Shown piece after piece: positions 1-11,268 of a stretch of 64,000 nucleotides of DNA. Within the stretch, counting starts at the first letter, position 1. Each line of letters opens with the position of its first letter. The stretch spans positions 1-64,000 of the forward strand of contig LLCB01000221.1 in assembly GCA_001414345.1 (NCBI GenBank), written 5' to 3'. Source of the DNA: Hymenoscyphus infarciens. Its lineage: Eukaryota; Ascomycota; Leotiomycetes; Helotiales; Helotiaceae. The notes beneath the pieces were generated by a model. It searched no databases. It was not told the origin of the DNA and was given only the letters and a program-made list of their open reading frames with translations. The translations under genes and the position numbers were made by a program.

Positions 1-770
1 TATACTTAAGTTTTTATTATAGTAAATCTTTTACTATTATTTATATTTTAGTAAATCTTTTACTAAAGTTTATATTATAGTAAATCTTTTACTATTATTT
101 ATATTTTAGTAAATCTTTTACTTAAGTCTATATTCTAGTAAATCTTTTACTTAAGTTTATATTCTAGTAAATCTTTTACTATTATTTAAGTAAATCTTTT
201 ACTATTATATTTTAGTAAATCTTATACTTAAGTTTTTATTATAGTAAATCTTTTACTATTATTTATATTTTAGTAAATCTTTTACTAAAGTTTATATTAT
301 AGTAAATCTTTTACTATTATTTATATTTTAGTAAATCTTTTACTTAAGTCTATATTCTAGTAAATCTTTTACTTAAGTTTATATTCTAGTAAATCTTTTA
401 CTATTATTTAAGTAAATCTTTTACTTTTATATTTTAGTAAATCTTATACTTAAGTTTTTATTATAGTAAATCTTTTACTATTATTTATATTTTAGTAAAT
501 CTTTTACTAAAGTTTATATTATAGTAAATCTTTTACTATTATTTATATTTTAGTAAATCTTTTACTTAAGTGTATATTCTAGTAAATCTTTTACTTAAGT
601 TTATATTCTAGTAAATCTTTTACTATTATTTAAGTAAATCTTTTACTTTTATATTTTAGTAAATCTTATACTTAAGTTTTTATTTTAGTAAATCTTTAGT
701 AAATCTTTTACTTAAGTTTATATTATAGTAAATCTTTTATTTAAGTATATATTTTAGTAAATCTTTTACG
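1..770. repeat. AT-rich tandem array with 222-bp higher-order period
   Basis: The basic unit is about 29 bp and contains AGTAAATCTTTTACT, an inverted repeat (AGTAAA / TTTACT) with a 3-bp loop. Eight diverged units form a 222-bp block that starts with TATACTTAAG at 1, 223, 445 and 667, so three complete blocks and a partial, more degenerate fourth are present. CA and TG dinucleotides are essentially absent, as expected after RIP. The array runs off the left edge of the window, so its full length is unknown. No coding potential is seen. Confidence 0.93.
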
Positions 771-804
771 TATAGTATACTTATTTACCGGGGTTTAATG
801 CTGC

Positions 805-905
805 GGCGAGTCCTAGGCAGGGATTCGGGCCTTCTTAGGCCTTGTCCGTGAGCTAAGACGTGGCCTAAGAAAGCTTACAAGGGAGGGTAGGACATATGCC
901 AAAGG
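805..905. repeat. Hairpin-bearing repeat, copy 1
   Basis: A roughly 100-bp segment at the border between the AT-rich array and the first gene. It contains a stem (829-841 with 862-874, 12 of 13 pairs matching) around a 20-base loop, followed by the block TAGGACATATGC. A mutated copy with the same hairpin lies at about 23774-23870, again at the edge of an AT-rich block. It is probably the end of a dispersed element; the class is not recognisable. Confidence 0.6.
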
Positions 906-1071
906 TGGAGGCACGACACTAGAGCGTTTTTGAATCTCACCTCGGCTGGCTAAAAATAGCAGCCAAACAACAATTTCTTCTATGCTTTTCTCCTTAGATT
1001 GTTTTTTGAGCCCTAGCGATTTTGCTACTATAGTTCTATACTTGAGTACTGGCTTCAATCCCACAGAGCAG

Positions 1072-2864
1072 ATGACGAAAGTCAAGAAGGGAAGCAGAAA
1101 GCGAGCGTACAAGCCCAAGACCAGCACGGGATGCCAAACTTGTCGAAGTAAGAATTTGAATCAGAAAATAAAGATTATCTAAGATCTAATGTGATGTAGT
1201 ACGTCGAGTTAAATGCGATGAAACACAACCGGCTTGTCGTAGGTGCGAATCAACTGGCCGTATCTGTGATGGCTCTCACCTTGCCTTCCAAATTTCGCAA
1301 CCCACAACTATTGTAACAAATCCACCGATAAACACTCATACCTCGCCACAAGCACATCGATCATTTGCGTTTTTCGTTCACCGGACTTGTCCACAGCTGG
1401 CCGGATTTTTTGGCTCCGACTTTTGGGAAAGAGATGTCCTCCTAGCGGCATATCACGAACCCGCCATACGCCATGCCATTGTTGCCATAGGCTCACTTCA
1501 TGAATTATTCGAACACAACATAACAATGGTTCAGGCTAGCCGGGTTTTTGCTCTAGAGCAGTACGATCTTGCAATTAATAAATTACTGGTTCCTATCACT
1601 CGGAGTGAAGACAGAGGTGTTGATGTTTGCCTTATTTCTTGTATTCTTTTCACTTGCGTCGAGGTAAATCAACTTCACTTATTCTCGTCATTCAAAAATA
1701 GGCTGACTTACTTAGAACATGCAAGGGCATCCTCTCTCGGCAATATCGCATCTTCAAAGTGGTGCTAAGTTGCTTGGTGAAACCCTCTACGATCGCCGGA
1801 AAGGAATAATTGAACACCAAATGCTGGGTTCAAAAAGTTCTGCAGACTGCTATGTTCCCCTGGAATCTCTTGCTAAAATATTTTCTGGACTAGGTTTGCA
1901 AGACACCATGGCAAGGGAGTCCAGTTCTGGTGATTACAACTTTGGCTAATGCGCTTAGTGCAGATGAGTGGAGGCGAACAGCTCGAACTTTACGACAGTC
2001 CCTTTTCCGATAAAACTGTTGATGCCATCCCGCTATCATTTTCAAGTATTGAGGAGGCCAAATACGTTTTCGAGGTAATAAAACACCTATCTATCCCCTC
2101 GTCAAGCATTTAGTATTTTTGCTTTGTGGTGGACTACATAGAATATTAACGTGTTTTAGTATGGCATTGGACTGTTTGACAGCAGCCACGCATCACAGTT
2201 CCCGAGCTGCCCTACACAGTCTACTTTTGGTATTGATAATCGCATGGCCACTTTCACGGACCTGTTGTCAAGATACATGCTCGCCTTAGAAGCCTTTATC
2301 ACGTCCAGAGGCGCATCACTTACCCCACAAGAACAAATCGCTCTGGATGTCCTACAACTCCATATTCTTAACGCTAGAGTCATATTATTTTTTGAGCTCC
2401 TACCTCCAGATAGCCAAGCACCTTCATGTGATGGAGTTCTGCCACTGGTTCGAGAAATTCTTGATCTTGGCGAGAAAATCCTCTCTTCCAGTGCTTCCGT
2501 CAATATTATTGGAAGCAAAACAACTTCTTTCTGCTTAGATATGGGTTATATCATTCCTATCTACACGATAGCTAGTCAATGCCAAGATCCGATACTACGT
2601 CGAAGAGCCATCGCCCTTCTTCGTTCAACATCACGCCAAGAAGGCATATGGAATAGCTTGTTGGTTGCAAAGGCTGCAGAGAAGATTATGGAAATCGAAG
2701 AAAGCGGACTGAGTAGTTTCAAAGCATGTCTAGAATACCCGAATCAGACCAGCACTCAACCGTTTCTTGAATTGGATGCGAGGGGTGGCAAGCTACAATA
2801 TATCCAAGTGGGAAAAGGGACGGAGAAGCAACTCAACGTGGCTGAAGAGATTTTCACTTGGTAA
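1072..2864 (+). CDS. Zn2Cys6 fungal transcription factor
   Basis: Proposed exons are 1072-1147, 1200-1663, 1716-1893, 1959-2074 and 2160-2864, giving about 512 residues. The N-terminus is basic and carries a binuclear cluster of the form GCQTCRxRRVKCD...CxxC...GRICDG, split by a 52-bp intron after the second cysteine. The rest resembles the middle-homology region of fungal C6 regulators (for example HLQSGAKLLGE and an EEAKYVFE segment before a helical C-terminus). The third intron has a weak donor (GTTTGC) but a good GCTAAT branch site, and removing it keeps the frame. The nucleus is the expected site of action; the targets are unknown. It is convergent with the RTA1-like gene, 159 bp away, which could be a target, but that is inference. 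Without the third intron the reading frame would stop at 1949. Confidence 0.85.
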
Positions 2865-3023
2865 TCGCTTTTTAGACTTCAAACTACGGCATTCTATTTA
2901 TTATTTATACTGCAATTTAGCTTGTCTCCGCGCCTTCAAACCACCGTCCCATTTAAATAACGATACAATGCTAAGATTCCAACCCGGCAGCTCTCACACG
3001 CAACTCAAGGCCCATATTAGCGG

Positions 3024-4087
3024 CTACCACCAATGTTTGTATATCCATTTCTTCCCCTCAACAACTCCATCAATCTTGCCTCTCATCTTGATCAACTCAT
3101 TGCTCTCGATATTCTCGGTTCTCTCACTAGTTCGCCCCCAATCCTTTCTCAGAACCCAACCCGGATGGCAAACAGTCAAGAATATACAAGCGAGAATTAT
3201 CATCACCCCCCCCAAAACCATGAATGGAGCCTCCTCATTAGCAAGCTTTCCCCGGAACCCCCCTGCCAACTCCGCACAACGATAGATACTTCGCACGATA
3301 ATAAACACTGTCGCTGCAACCAGTGCAATTTCGAAGATATGTACATTTCTTCCTTTGTGCTCTGGACACTCTGACGATTTGGTCCGGTAGACGCGAAATG
3401 CGAGTTCGGTACATAGAATTGCGAAGATTACGAGGGGGAATACTTGGAATGCGAGACCGGAAAGCATTACATGGATGCCTGTCCAGCTTTCGTCCGTTGT
3501 GCTTGCTATCGCGGAGAGGTATCCACCGATGGTTTGGAGAACTAACGCTAGCAAGTCTGCACATATGAAGAGATATGTATATGTCCTCCGTGTGAATCGG
3601 GAGAGGGTGTTTGTTGGATCGCAGATTGGGATGAGTCGTGATAAGCATAAGTCTATCACGCGGTAAAGAATGCTGGAGCGAGTGTGAGACAAAGCAAATA
3701 GCTATTCAAGGTTAGTCTTAATTCCAAAAAAAGATTTAGGGGAGGGGATTCAAGCTTACATTACGAAGGAGTTGAAGATAAACGGATTTCCACTCAACGC
3801 TACTCTGCCATAGTATCCTATACACTCAAGCACAAGTCCGAGAATCATCGCAATTGAATAAGTCCATGTCTTCCAAGCTATACCCTGGATAATTGGGTGA
3901 TGAGGAAGAGCGCAAAGAGTGACAGGTAGAAGACATTCCCGCCCAGAGAAGGATAGTAATCGATTTGTGCGGACACAATTCCAGTGAGCTGGCAATCAAC
4001 TTGGAGAGTGCAGTTTGGGTAGATGCCATGTGGAATCGTGCCGTTGAAATACGTAAGCAACCTAGCTTCGGCTGGAGAGATAGCCAT
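3024..4087 (-). pseudogene. RTA1-like membrane protein, two frameshifts
   Basis: RTA1-family proteins are seven-helix fungal membrane proteins linked to lipid translocation and resistance to toxic compounds. The start at 4087 gives MAISPAEARL. Family landmarks follow: GNVFYLSLFALFLITQ, then GIAWKTW and ECIGYYGRV, then after a 58-bp intron (3702-3759) LCLTLAPAFF, LCLSRLIP, and a long final segment with ADLLALVLQTIGG and a hydrophilic tail. The conserved blocks lie in three frames: one base is missing at about 3884-3896 and one at about 3659-3664. Each repair point lies inside a conserved block, so an intron is not a good explanation. Either this is a recent pseudogene or the assembly has two single-base errors. 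Confidence 0.8.
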
Positions 4088-5017
4088 CTTGGAAGTAGGA
4101 TAGTTTTGAAATGTTGAACCAAACAAGGTGAGTTTCCGACTTTGATGGCGGTTGAAGAATAAATAACGGAGTATACGGGAAATGGACTGACAGCGGGTAA
4201 GACAGAAATATATATATCATAGCCTCTTTGAGGAAGTATTCTCAGTCATACCAAACCACCAAAATCTAGGCAAACAGCCACATTCTGTCACAGAACTATT
4301 TCCGGACCATCAATTTAATTAACAGGTTCGATAAAGCATATGCACTGAGAAGTCGTCGCTGCACCTCGTAAGGACCTTGAGAGTGAAGCAAATTCCACCA
4401 ATATAAAGGCACTTCAGACCCTAGAAATGCCGGTCAGTCGTAAGGACCCAGATCTCTAAGACAAAAACATAAAACATAAAACAGCCACTTCCCCTCTTTT
4501 TCGCTTAGAGAAGCTATGTTCGTACGGACCCGGTCATAGTCTCTGTGTTCCCAAAAAAATGAATTCAAGCTTTTGGTGGAGCATGATAGATTTCTCTGGG
4601 ACGGTTCTAAGCTCCTTAATTGGTCGGATCGTAAGGACCCCGTCGTTTTGGTAACCTTAGCGAATAACCCTGTCTCTACATCTCACTTGCACTCACTTGA
4701 GATTTCCGCATACGGAGTATTTCCAGAACGCATTACGCGTTCTCCAGAGGATTTTAATTCATTGAGATGTGGTGCGCTCAAGGATGTCTCGTTTCTTGGA
4801 TACTCGTATAGACCCCGCGTCCACCGATGCATGGTACAAGTATCCACTCTTCTGAAGTACACACCAACGGGGAGCTATTATTCTGTCTTAGCCTCAGTCA
4901 ATGAGACTCAGCGGGTTCCGGTATATATATCTGTAGAACCTTCTTCTCAAATTCTCTTTCTGCCCTCACCCCACTTTCATTTTATCATCCCACACTCGTT
5001 TTACTTCTCTTTCGTTC
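4088..5017. promoter_or_regulatory. Intergenic region with repeated CGTAAGGACC motif
   Basis: This is the shared upstream region of the minus-strand RTA1-like gene and the plus-strand peptidase gene. The decamer CGTAAGGACC occurs at 4367-4376, 4439-4448 and 4630-4639, with a variant CGTACGGACC at 4521-4530, all in the same orientation. A TATATATATC stretch lies near 4207-4218. No convincing gene is seen. A role as a regulator-binding site is inference. Confidence 0.4.
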
Positions 5018-6895
5018 ATGATGAGATTCGAACTCTTTCTCGCACTCTCGGGATTTATTGCTGTAACTGCAGCCGATTCCACAGAAACATGTACTTTCCA
5101 ACAAATCTCAGCTTCTGAGACCCTCGAATGGTGTCCATGTAACCCCGGGTTCTTTTGTGCCAAGCTCTCGGTTAGTCCCCCTCTTTTTCCTTTCACTTCA
5201 ACCAACATATCCTGAATTCCATTTTCTTCACTTCTTACGCTCCCCCACTTTTTCGTCAAATTTATCAAAGCCAGGTACCACTCGACTATGCCAATCACTC
5301 GCTCGGTCGCGCCTCCGTGCCCCTCCTCAAATACCCCTCCATCACGAATTCAACAGACGGACCATACCAAGGAATTCTCCTCCTAAACCCCCGGCGGTCC
5401 AGGCGCCTCCGGAATAGAAGAAGCCTTCTCAACCGGCCCTTTAATTCAAAGCGTCTTAGGAAGTAACTGGGATATCATCGGTTTCGACCCGCGAGGAATG
5501 TATCTCAGTGAACCCTTAACGAATTGCTCAGATCATCGGGATATCAACCCCGTTACGGGTTTGTTGGAAAAGAGGGAGGTTCCAAGAGTTGGGGATACGT
5601 TTTATGAGGGCTATATTGAGTTTGGAAAAGCACTTGGAGAGGAGTGTGTGGTGAAAACTGGTGGTGAGAGGGATGCTGGTCCTCATATGTCGACTGCGAC
5701 TACGGCGAGAGATATGTTGAGCATCGTTGATGCTTTCGCTTGCTCGCCCCTCGGGAAAGTAGCAGCAAAACCAACAAACCTGCTAAACTACTACGGCGTA
5801 AGCTACGGAACTTTCCTCGGCCAAACATTCGTCTCGATGTTCCCCTCCCGTGTTGGAAACGTAATTTTAGACGCTGTGGTCGAGCCAGCAGGCTACCTGG
5901 CAAACTTTACATCCGCATCTGTAAACCACCTCGACGGGGTGCTCGCCGCGTTCTTCATTTATTGTCACGAAGCTGGTCCCTCAACTTGTTCTTACGCAAC
6001 CGAAGGTGCAACCCCGAAAGATCTTTTTGAAAGATTTAACTCTAGCTTCGTACAACTAGACCCAAGAAAAGCGTCAAGCGAAGGCTGGACAAACGCAACA
6101 GACCTTCAAGCCGCCCTAGTAACACTCAAAGTCTCCCTCCTCGCCCCAGCCCACTCCCCGTTCGGCTACTTCCCCCTCATCCCTCAAGTCCTCCTCAACC
6201 TCGAAACCGCCCTCTCCACCGACACCCTTCCCTCATGGACCAACGCCACCGGTGCAATCTTCGGCTATCCCTTCCCAGCAAACTACCAAAACCCAGATTG
6301 GACCTTGGGAACAATGTGCTCGGATCAAAACAACAAATGGTACAACAAAACTCTCGAAGACCTTCGACCGCAACTGCAAGCATTGGAGGGACAAAGCATT
6401 ATTGGGGAGGTGTGGAGTATGCAGGTTTTGGGATGTCTTGGATGGAGGATCAAAGCGAAAGAGATTTTTGAGGGGCCCTTTGGAGGCGAGACCGAGACGC
6501 CGATTTTGTTTGTGGGGAATACGTATGATGCTGCTACACCGGTTGAGAAGTAAGTATACACCCTTTAGTTTGTGGAGAATGAGGTTGACAGGTGGGAATA
6601 GTGCTAGGTCATCGGCTCCAAATTATAAGGGGGCCCAGGTACTGACTATTGATGGGATGGGGGTGAGTTGGGACATAGCACAATGAGTTGAGACTGGGTG
6701 CTAACACTTCTTCAGCACACAGCAATTGCTCCACAAAACCTCTGCGGTTTCTCAAAAATAAGAGCATACTTGCTGAACAACCAGTTGCCAGGTAACGACT
6801 CTTTCTGTCCACTAGAAAGAGGGCCTTTCAATGTTTTGTTGAATGGAACTTTGGAGGAGAATATTAAGCAAGCTGGTTTGGCGAGTTTGTTCTAG
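5018..6895 (+). CDS. Secreted TAP-like serine peptidase (S33), one frameshift
   Basis: Exons are 5018-5170, 5275-6549, 6602-6662 and 6716-6895. The N-terminus is a signal peptide (hydrophobic from LFLALSGF to VTAA). The protein is an alpha/beta-hydrolase of the tripeptidyl-aminopeptidase type: an oxyanion/turn block NPGGPGASG, the nucleophile elbow GVSYG, the acid in the block FVGNTYDAATP and the histidine in GMGHTA, followed by the C-terminal TAP-like domain. Such enzymes release short peptides from protein N-termini outside the cell. A run of five C at 5388-5392 puts NPGGPGASG out of frame; four C would restore continuity with both sides. Introns 2 and 3 (52 and 53 bp) join phases correctly. 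Apart from the extra base it looks intact, so a sequencing error and a young null allele are both possible. Confidence 0.8.
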
Positions 6896-7060
6896 AAAAT
6901 CTCACGTTTGAGGAGTCCATGTGATTCTGGAGAATTTTTCTGCGACGGTGTGCAATTGGAAAAGTTGGATTCGGAGCGGTTGTCTTGGTTTGAAGGTGTT
7001 CTATTGTTGTGAGGGAAATTTTGGAAAATGGTTATTAGATTTCCTCCGCGGTCTCGGTTT

Positions 7061-7815
7061 TCATGCAGCGTTGTTTCCTTGTTGCCCATCAGAGTCCACG
7101 GTGTCGACATTTGTGTGATAGCCACCATATTTTGACTTCAAATACTTCACTTCCTTTTTAAAATCTCTATATGCAATTGCTGCTTCTTTACGCCTGGTCC
7201 ACTTTTCAACCTCCTTTTTATACTTTGCGATTGACTCTTCGAATTTCTTCCATCTCACTGACTCATATTCCAATTCTTTCCACGTTCCTCACTTTCACAC
7301 CAGTACTCTTCCCTCCAGGGTTTCGAGTCTTTCCTCCATTCTTCGATAGTGTAACCTGAGATCGGGACCCTTGTCTCCTTCTCATCATTCGTAGTTATCA
7401 GCATCGGCATGACTTCAAAGTCATCATCAACTAGCCCATATCACGTCTCTTGAAGTACATCCTTCCATATGAGCCATGTCGGCTCGTCGCTAATTTCATC
7501 AAATGGAGTACATCACCCTATATTCGACATAGTGGGAAAGCCGCCATTTTTGAGTGCAGTAATTAATACGTCTCGAAAACCTAAGGGGCGTTGTATACCC
7601 ACTTCATATAAACGTGGTTTCAGCAACAAATGCAAAACCCCATTCCCACATTCATCAACTGCCTTGACATTGGCTTCCATACCGACGAGAATCTGGAATG
7701 CCTGAGATCTTTGCTCCCGGCAAGCCACCAGTAGAGGAGTATGTCCCAAATAATCAGGGCCCTCTATATCACATCCCAAGCTGAGAAGTTTGTCAATGAT
7801 AGAAGAATACAGTAA
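7061..7815 (-). pseudogene. Ankyrin-repeat gene relic
   Basis: Reading on the minus strand, the first part encodes ankyrin-like units (GPDYLGHTPLLVACREQ, then a unit with VKAVDECGNGVLHLLL). In-frame stops follow, and the frame changes near 7275 before a lysine- and glutamate-rich tail (FEESIAKYKKEVEKW) that ends at 7061. A stop also sits just upstream of the first ankyrin unit. No start or intact frame is seen, so this is the decayed 3' end of a longer ankyrin gene. Confidence 0.6.
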
Positions 7816-8751
7816 GAAGCGTTATAAGTAGTTAACAGTTCATTCCAAGTCATAAAAGCTCCAAGATGTGTGGACGCGAGTGCATGAGAATAATAGTTGA
7901 TCCCTACCCCGCACCTCACCCAAAAAAAAACCAATTATTATGGGGGAAAACATCACAGAGCAACTATTAGACAACTAATTAATATCCATAAAGCTTTCGA
8001 CTAATTTCAATCAGCGCAATAAACAAGTCTACTCACGTCTTTCAAGATAATAAAAGTGGAAACCCCCCTCCCCTGGGGCGGGTTCACATTGAGCACAGGA
8101 GCAACACCGAGTTCAAATTAAAAAATAAAACATCAGCAAACAACAGAAAGAGAACAACAACAACAATCATCATTCCTCACACACCAAGTCCACACTAACA
8201 ACTCCACCTTTTGCGGCCAAACGTGACAGCAGCTCACTCGCAGCTCACCCCCAACTTACCCCTAGCAAACTCGCAGCTTACTCTCAGCTTACTCTCAGCT
8301 CACCCGCAAAGAGTTAGATAAAACGAGGGCGGAGAAAACAATTCTCCCAAACTTCTAGAATAGTAAGCCTGCCCCGTCAAATAATGCCAGCCGACCTCTG
8401 AATATCCAATCCCATCGCGAGCAATAAACACCCCACAAGGTCTCAAAGAAATCTCGAAACTGATTCGCATGATATAAGATAATACAAGAAGTAGTCTCAA
8501 GTACACCGCTTATTTTATAAACTGTTCAGACAATGGAATTCCAAGGAGACAGAACCGGTGCATACGCCAACAACCCCGAAGCACCTCGATTCAGCGATGC
8601 ACTACAGCCCCATCTTGTCCAGCCTTGAAAAAGCAACACACGATAAAAAGTGTCAGGGTATAGAACACAAAGAAATGCACGAAAACCAACAGTTACAGAA
8701 ATACAGAAAAAAAAACTTCAATCAACAAAATTTTATATTATCTCCTGGTAT
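7816..8751. other. Intergenic, no gene seen
   Basis: Low-complexity A-rich and CAA-rich stretches between the ankyrin relic and the 3' end of homoaconitase. It includes the small tandem repeat listed separately. No supported gene. Confidence 0.5.
8238..8303. repeat. Short 11-bp tandem repeat
   Basis: Three adjacent copies of an 11-mer of the type TCTCAGCTTAC at 8271-8303, with a further copy at 8238-8248. The copies differ at one or two positions. Confidence 0.7.
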
Positions 8752-11257
8752 CTAAGAATCCCCGATCTTACTCTGAACCCACTTCTCCAACCCCCCTTTC
8801 GCAATAATCTCCTGCACATTCGGTGGCAGCTCGCCAACCTTCTGACTCCAAGTAGGGCCGCCTTCACCCTCTGTAACAGTAACCTTACTCCTCTCCAAAT
8901 CCCACACAAAATGCCATCCCGTCCGCCTAGTAAGTACCTGCTCTTCCACCGGACTAGCTTGTGTCGCAGGTGGTGGACTATCCAAACTCTCGCTATTTAG
9001 TCCTGGTTCCTTGACATCGACTTTCCCCTCCACCGCCGTAGAGGAGAATGTTTCTCTCAGCCTGTGAACGAGTTTAGGGACTTCCACACCCATCAATGCA
9101 TTGTTAATGCTGTTTCTGCTGAAGATATTGCCAAACGAGCCAGAAACAACCAGTGGGATCTTCTTGGCGAGAATGGCCGTCGCGGCTTGTTCTCGACTTG
9201 AACCACAGCCAAAGTTGAACCCGGAAACGAGGATATCGCCTTCTCGTGCGATAGATCCGAACGCCTTGTCGTAGTTCTCCATACAAACTTCCGCCATCTT
9301 CTGGACGGAGACACCATCTTGGTATGTATATTTCCCAGGGTAGATGCCATCAGTATTGATGTTATCCGCATCACAGAAGATAATTTCACCCTTCACCTTC
9401 TGAGGGAATCCGGGAAGGATAGCAGTCAATTGCTCATCCCCCTCATCTTTACTCTCAGTTTCAGACGCTGAACCAGTAACAGCCGTCTCCGCGCCCCCAA
9501 TGATCAATTCAGCGTCAGCAATCAATTTATCCAGTGCGTCCATAACACTAATAGCGCGATCCTCATCAGCAAGACCATTTCCCTCACCTAGAACGACCTT
9601 CTCAACACCAACGGGTTTCTCATACCATCCCGGTCCACTGATCTTGCCACTAAGTGCGCTGGCCGCGACAACTTCGGGACTGGCAAGGTAAGCCTTAGCA
9701 TCAGGCGAACCCATTCTGCCCTTGAAATTTCGATTGCTGGCACTGATTCCGACTTCACCTGGTTCAAGTAGACCCGTTCCGAGGCCGATACATGGACCAC
9801 ATCCTGCTGGGAGAGATTTCGCACCGGCATCTAGAAGTGCTTGCCAATCACCTGCATCTTCGGCTGCTTCTTGTTCGGGTATTGAGGCTGCTGCAATGTA
9901 GAATTCTACGCCGGGCGCAATTTTTGCTGGGACTCCATCTTTTGAGGCGTCCTTGAAGACTTTGGCGGCTGCGGCTAAATCGGAGGCTCTTGAGTTGGTG
10001 CATGATACTAGGTATGCTTTGTTTAACTTGATATCCTGTTTCTCCAAATCCCGAAGAGGTGTTGCTACCTTGACTGAGTTTGGACCTGAAACATATGGTG
10101 AGAGTGTGGAGAGATTGAGGTAGAGGGATTTGGCGTATGTTGCTCCTTTATCGGCCACCAATTGATTTGCGACCAAATCATCAATGCTTTGGTGCGTAAA
10201 GCGGGATTGCTTGTCTCCATCAAAAAGAGCAGAAGTTGTTGCCTTCGCCCTAAGCCAAGCTTGTAACATCGAGTCGATTGGGAAAAGTCCGGTCAAAGCT
10301 CCCCATTCTGTGGTCATGTTTGCAATCGCCAACCGATCATCAATTGGCAATGTGCGCATTGTCTCTTCAGATCCCGTAAATTCAATCGCGTGATTCAAGA
10401 CTTCATCATTGTTGAACAAACCACAAAGTGCAACAATCACATCCTTTCCTGTGACACCCTTTGGTAGCACACCCGTGAGAGTAACCTTCGCAATGGGTGG
10501 AATCTGCCACCAGGTCTTGCCCGTCGCCCATATACTGGCTGCATCTGTTCGCACCATAGCCGTCCCCAAGCAACCCACCCCTCCGTACATGTTACTGTGA
10601 CTGTCACTCGCAACAGTCATGGTTCCTGGCCAGGCGTAACCCTCCTCGACCATAATCTGATGGCCAATTCCCCTGCCGGCTGGATAAAAGTCGACACCCT
10701 GCTTCTTTGCAAATTCCTCAATCTGGCGGTATTTCTTGAGGTTTGTCTCGCTCTTGTTCTGCACATCATGATCCAAGGTCATGACAATTTGTTGGGGGTC
10801 GTGGATCTTGGAGGCTCCAATTGACATGAATTTGAGTGCGACGGGCCATGAGTTGTCGTGTGTCATGCAGTGATGTGGTGATAGAGTGACATAGTCTCCA
10901 GCCTTGACGGCCTTGTTCTCCGCCAGTCCCAGCGAGTATCTCTGTACAATCTTTTCCGTCAAGGTTTGGGCGACTCGAGGGGTTTTGAGAGAGGAGAGGA
11001 TGGCGGAGGTGGAGGGATCGGTGGTTTGCGCATGGAAGACATCTTGTAGTCTTTGCCCGGTGGCAGTATATGCGCGAAGATTCGAACCAATCTTGCGGAG
11101 GGGAATGAGGTTTCGAGATTGGAGTGGTCGGGCACGTAGGCCTTGAAGACCAATTCGTTGCTAAGGGAAGTAAGGTTAGAGAGGTATATACGTAGAAAAA
11201 GAAGATTTAATATAGACAAATAGAGGTTTTAGATGAAGTTATACTTACTGAGATCAT
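8752..11257 (-). CDS. Homoaconitase, mitochondrial
   Basis: Homoaconitase converts homocitrate/homoaconitate to homoisocitrate in the alpha-aminoadipate pathway of lysine synthesis in fungal mitochondria. Exon 1 is only 9 bases (ATG ATC TCA, 11249-11257), followed by an 88-bp intron (11161-11248) and one long exon (8752-11160), about 805 residues in total. The N-terminus after splicing is basic, rich in Arg/Leu/Gln and lacks acidic residues, as in mitochondrial presequences. The aconitase fold is clear: an N-terminal [10 protein letters not shown], cluster cysteines in [10 protein letters not shown] and [12 protein letters not shown], and the swivel domain with [10 protein letters not shown]. 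It is distinguished from aconitase and isopropylmalate isomerase by its length and by the fungal-type block [14 protein letters not shown]. It is divergent from the GAR-domain gene across about 1 kb of shared upstream DNA. Confidence 0.93.
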
Positions 11258-11268
11258 CTCGTTGCCAT
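11254..11268 (-). promoter_or_regulatory. Four-codon uORF overlapping the homoaconitase start
   Basis: An upstream ATG at 11268 reads ATG GCA ACG AGA TGA. Its stop overlaps the proposed start codon as ATGA. If the transcript includes it, translation of the main frame would depend on leaky scanning or reinitiation. A regulatory role is inference. Confidence 0.45.

Noticed and set aside
1..770. CRISPR-like regular repeats
   Set aside because: Units are contiguous and related to one another with no unique spacers; this is a satellite in eukaryotic DNA.
1894..1958. Frameshift in the Zn2Cys6 gene
   Set aside because: A 65-bp intron with a branch-site match joins the two frames in phase and restores family-like sequence.
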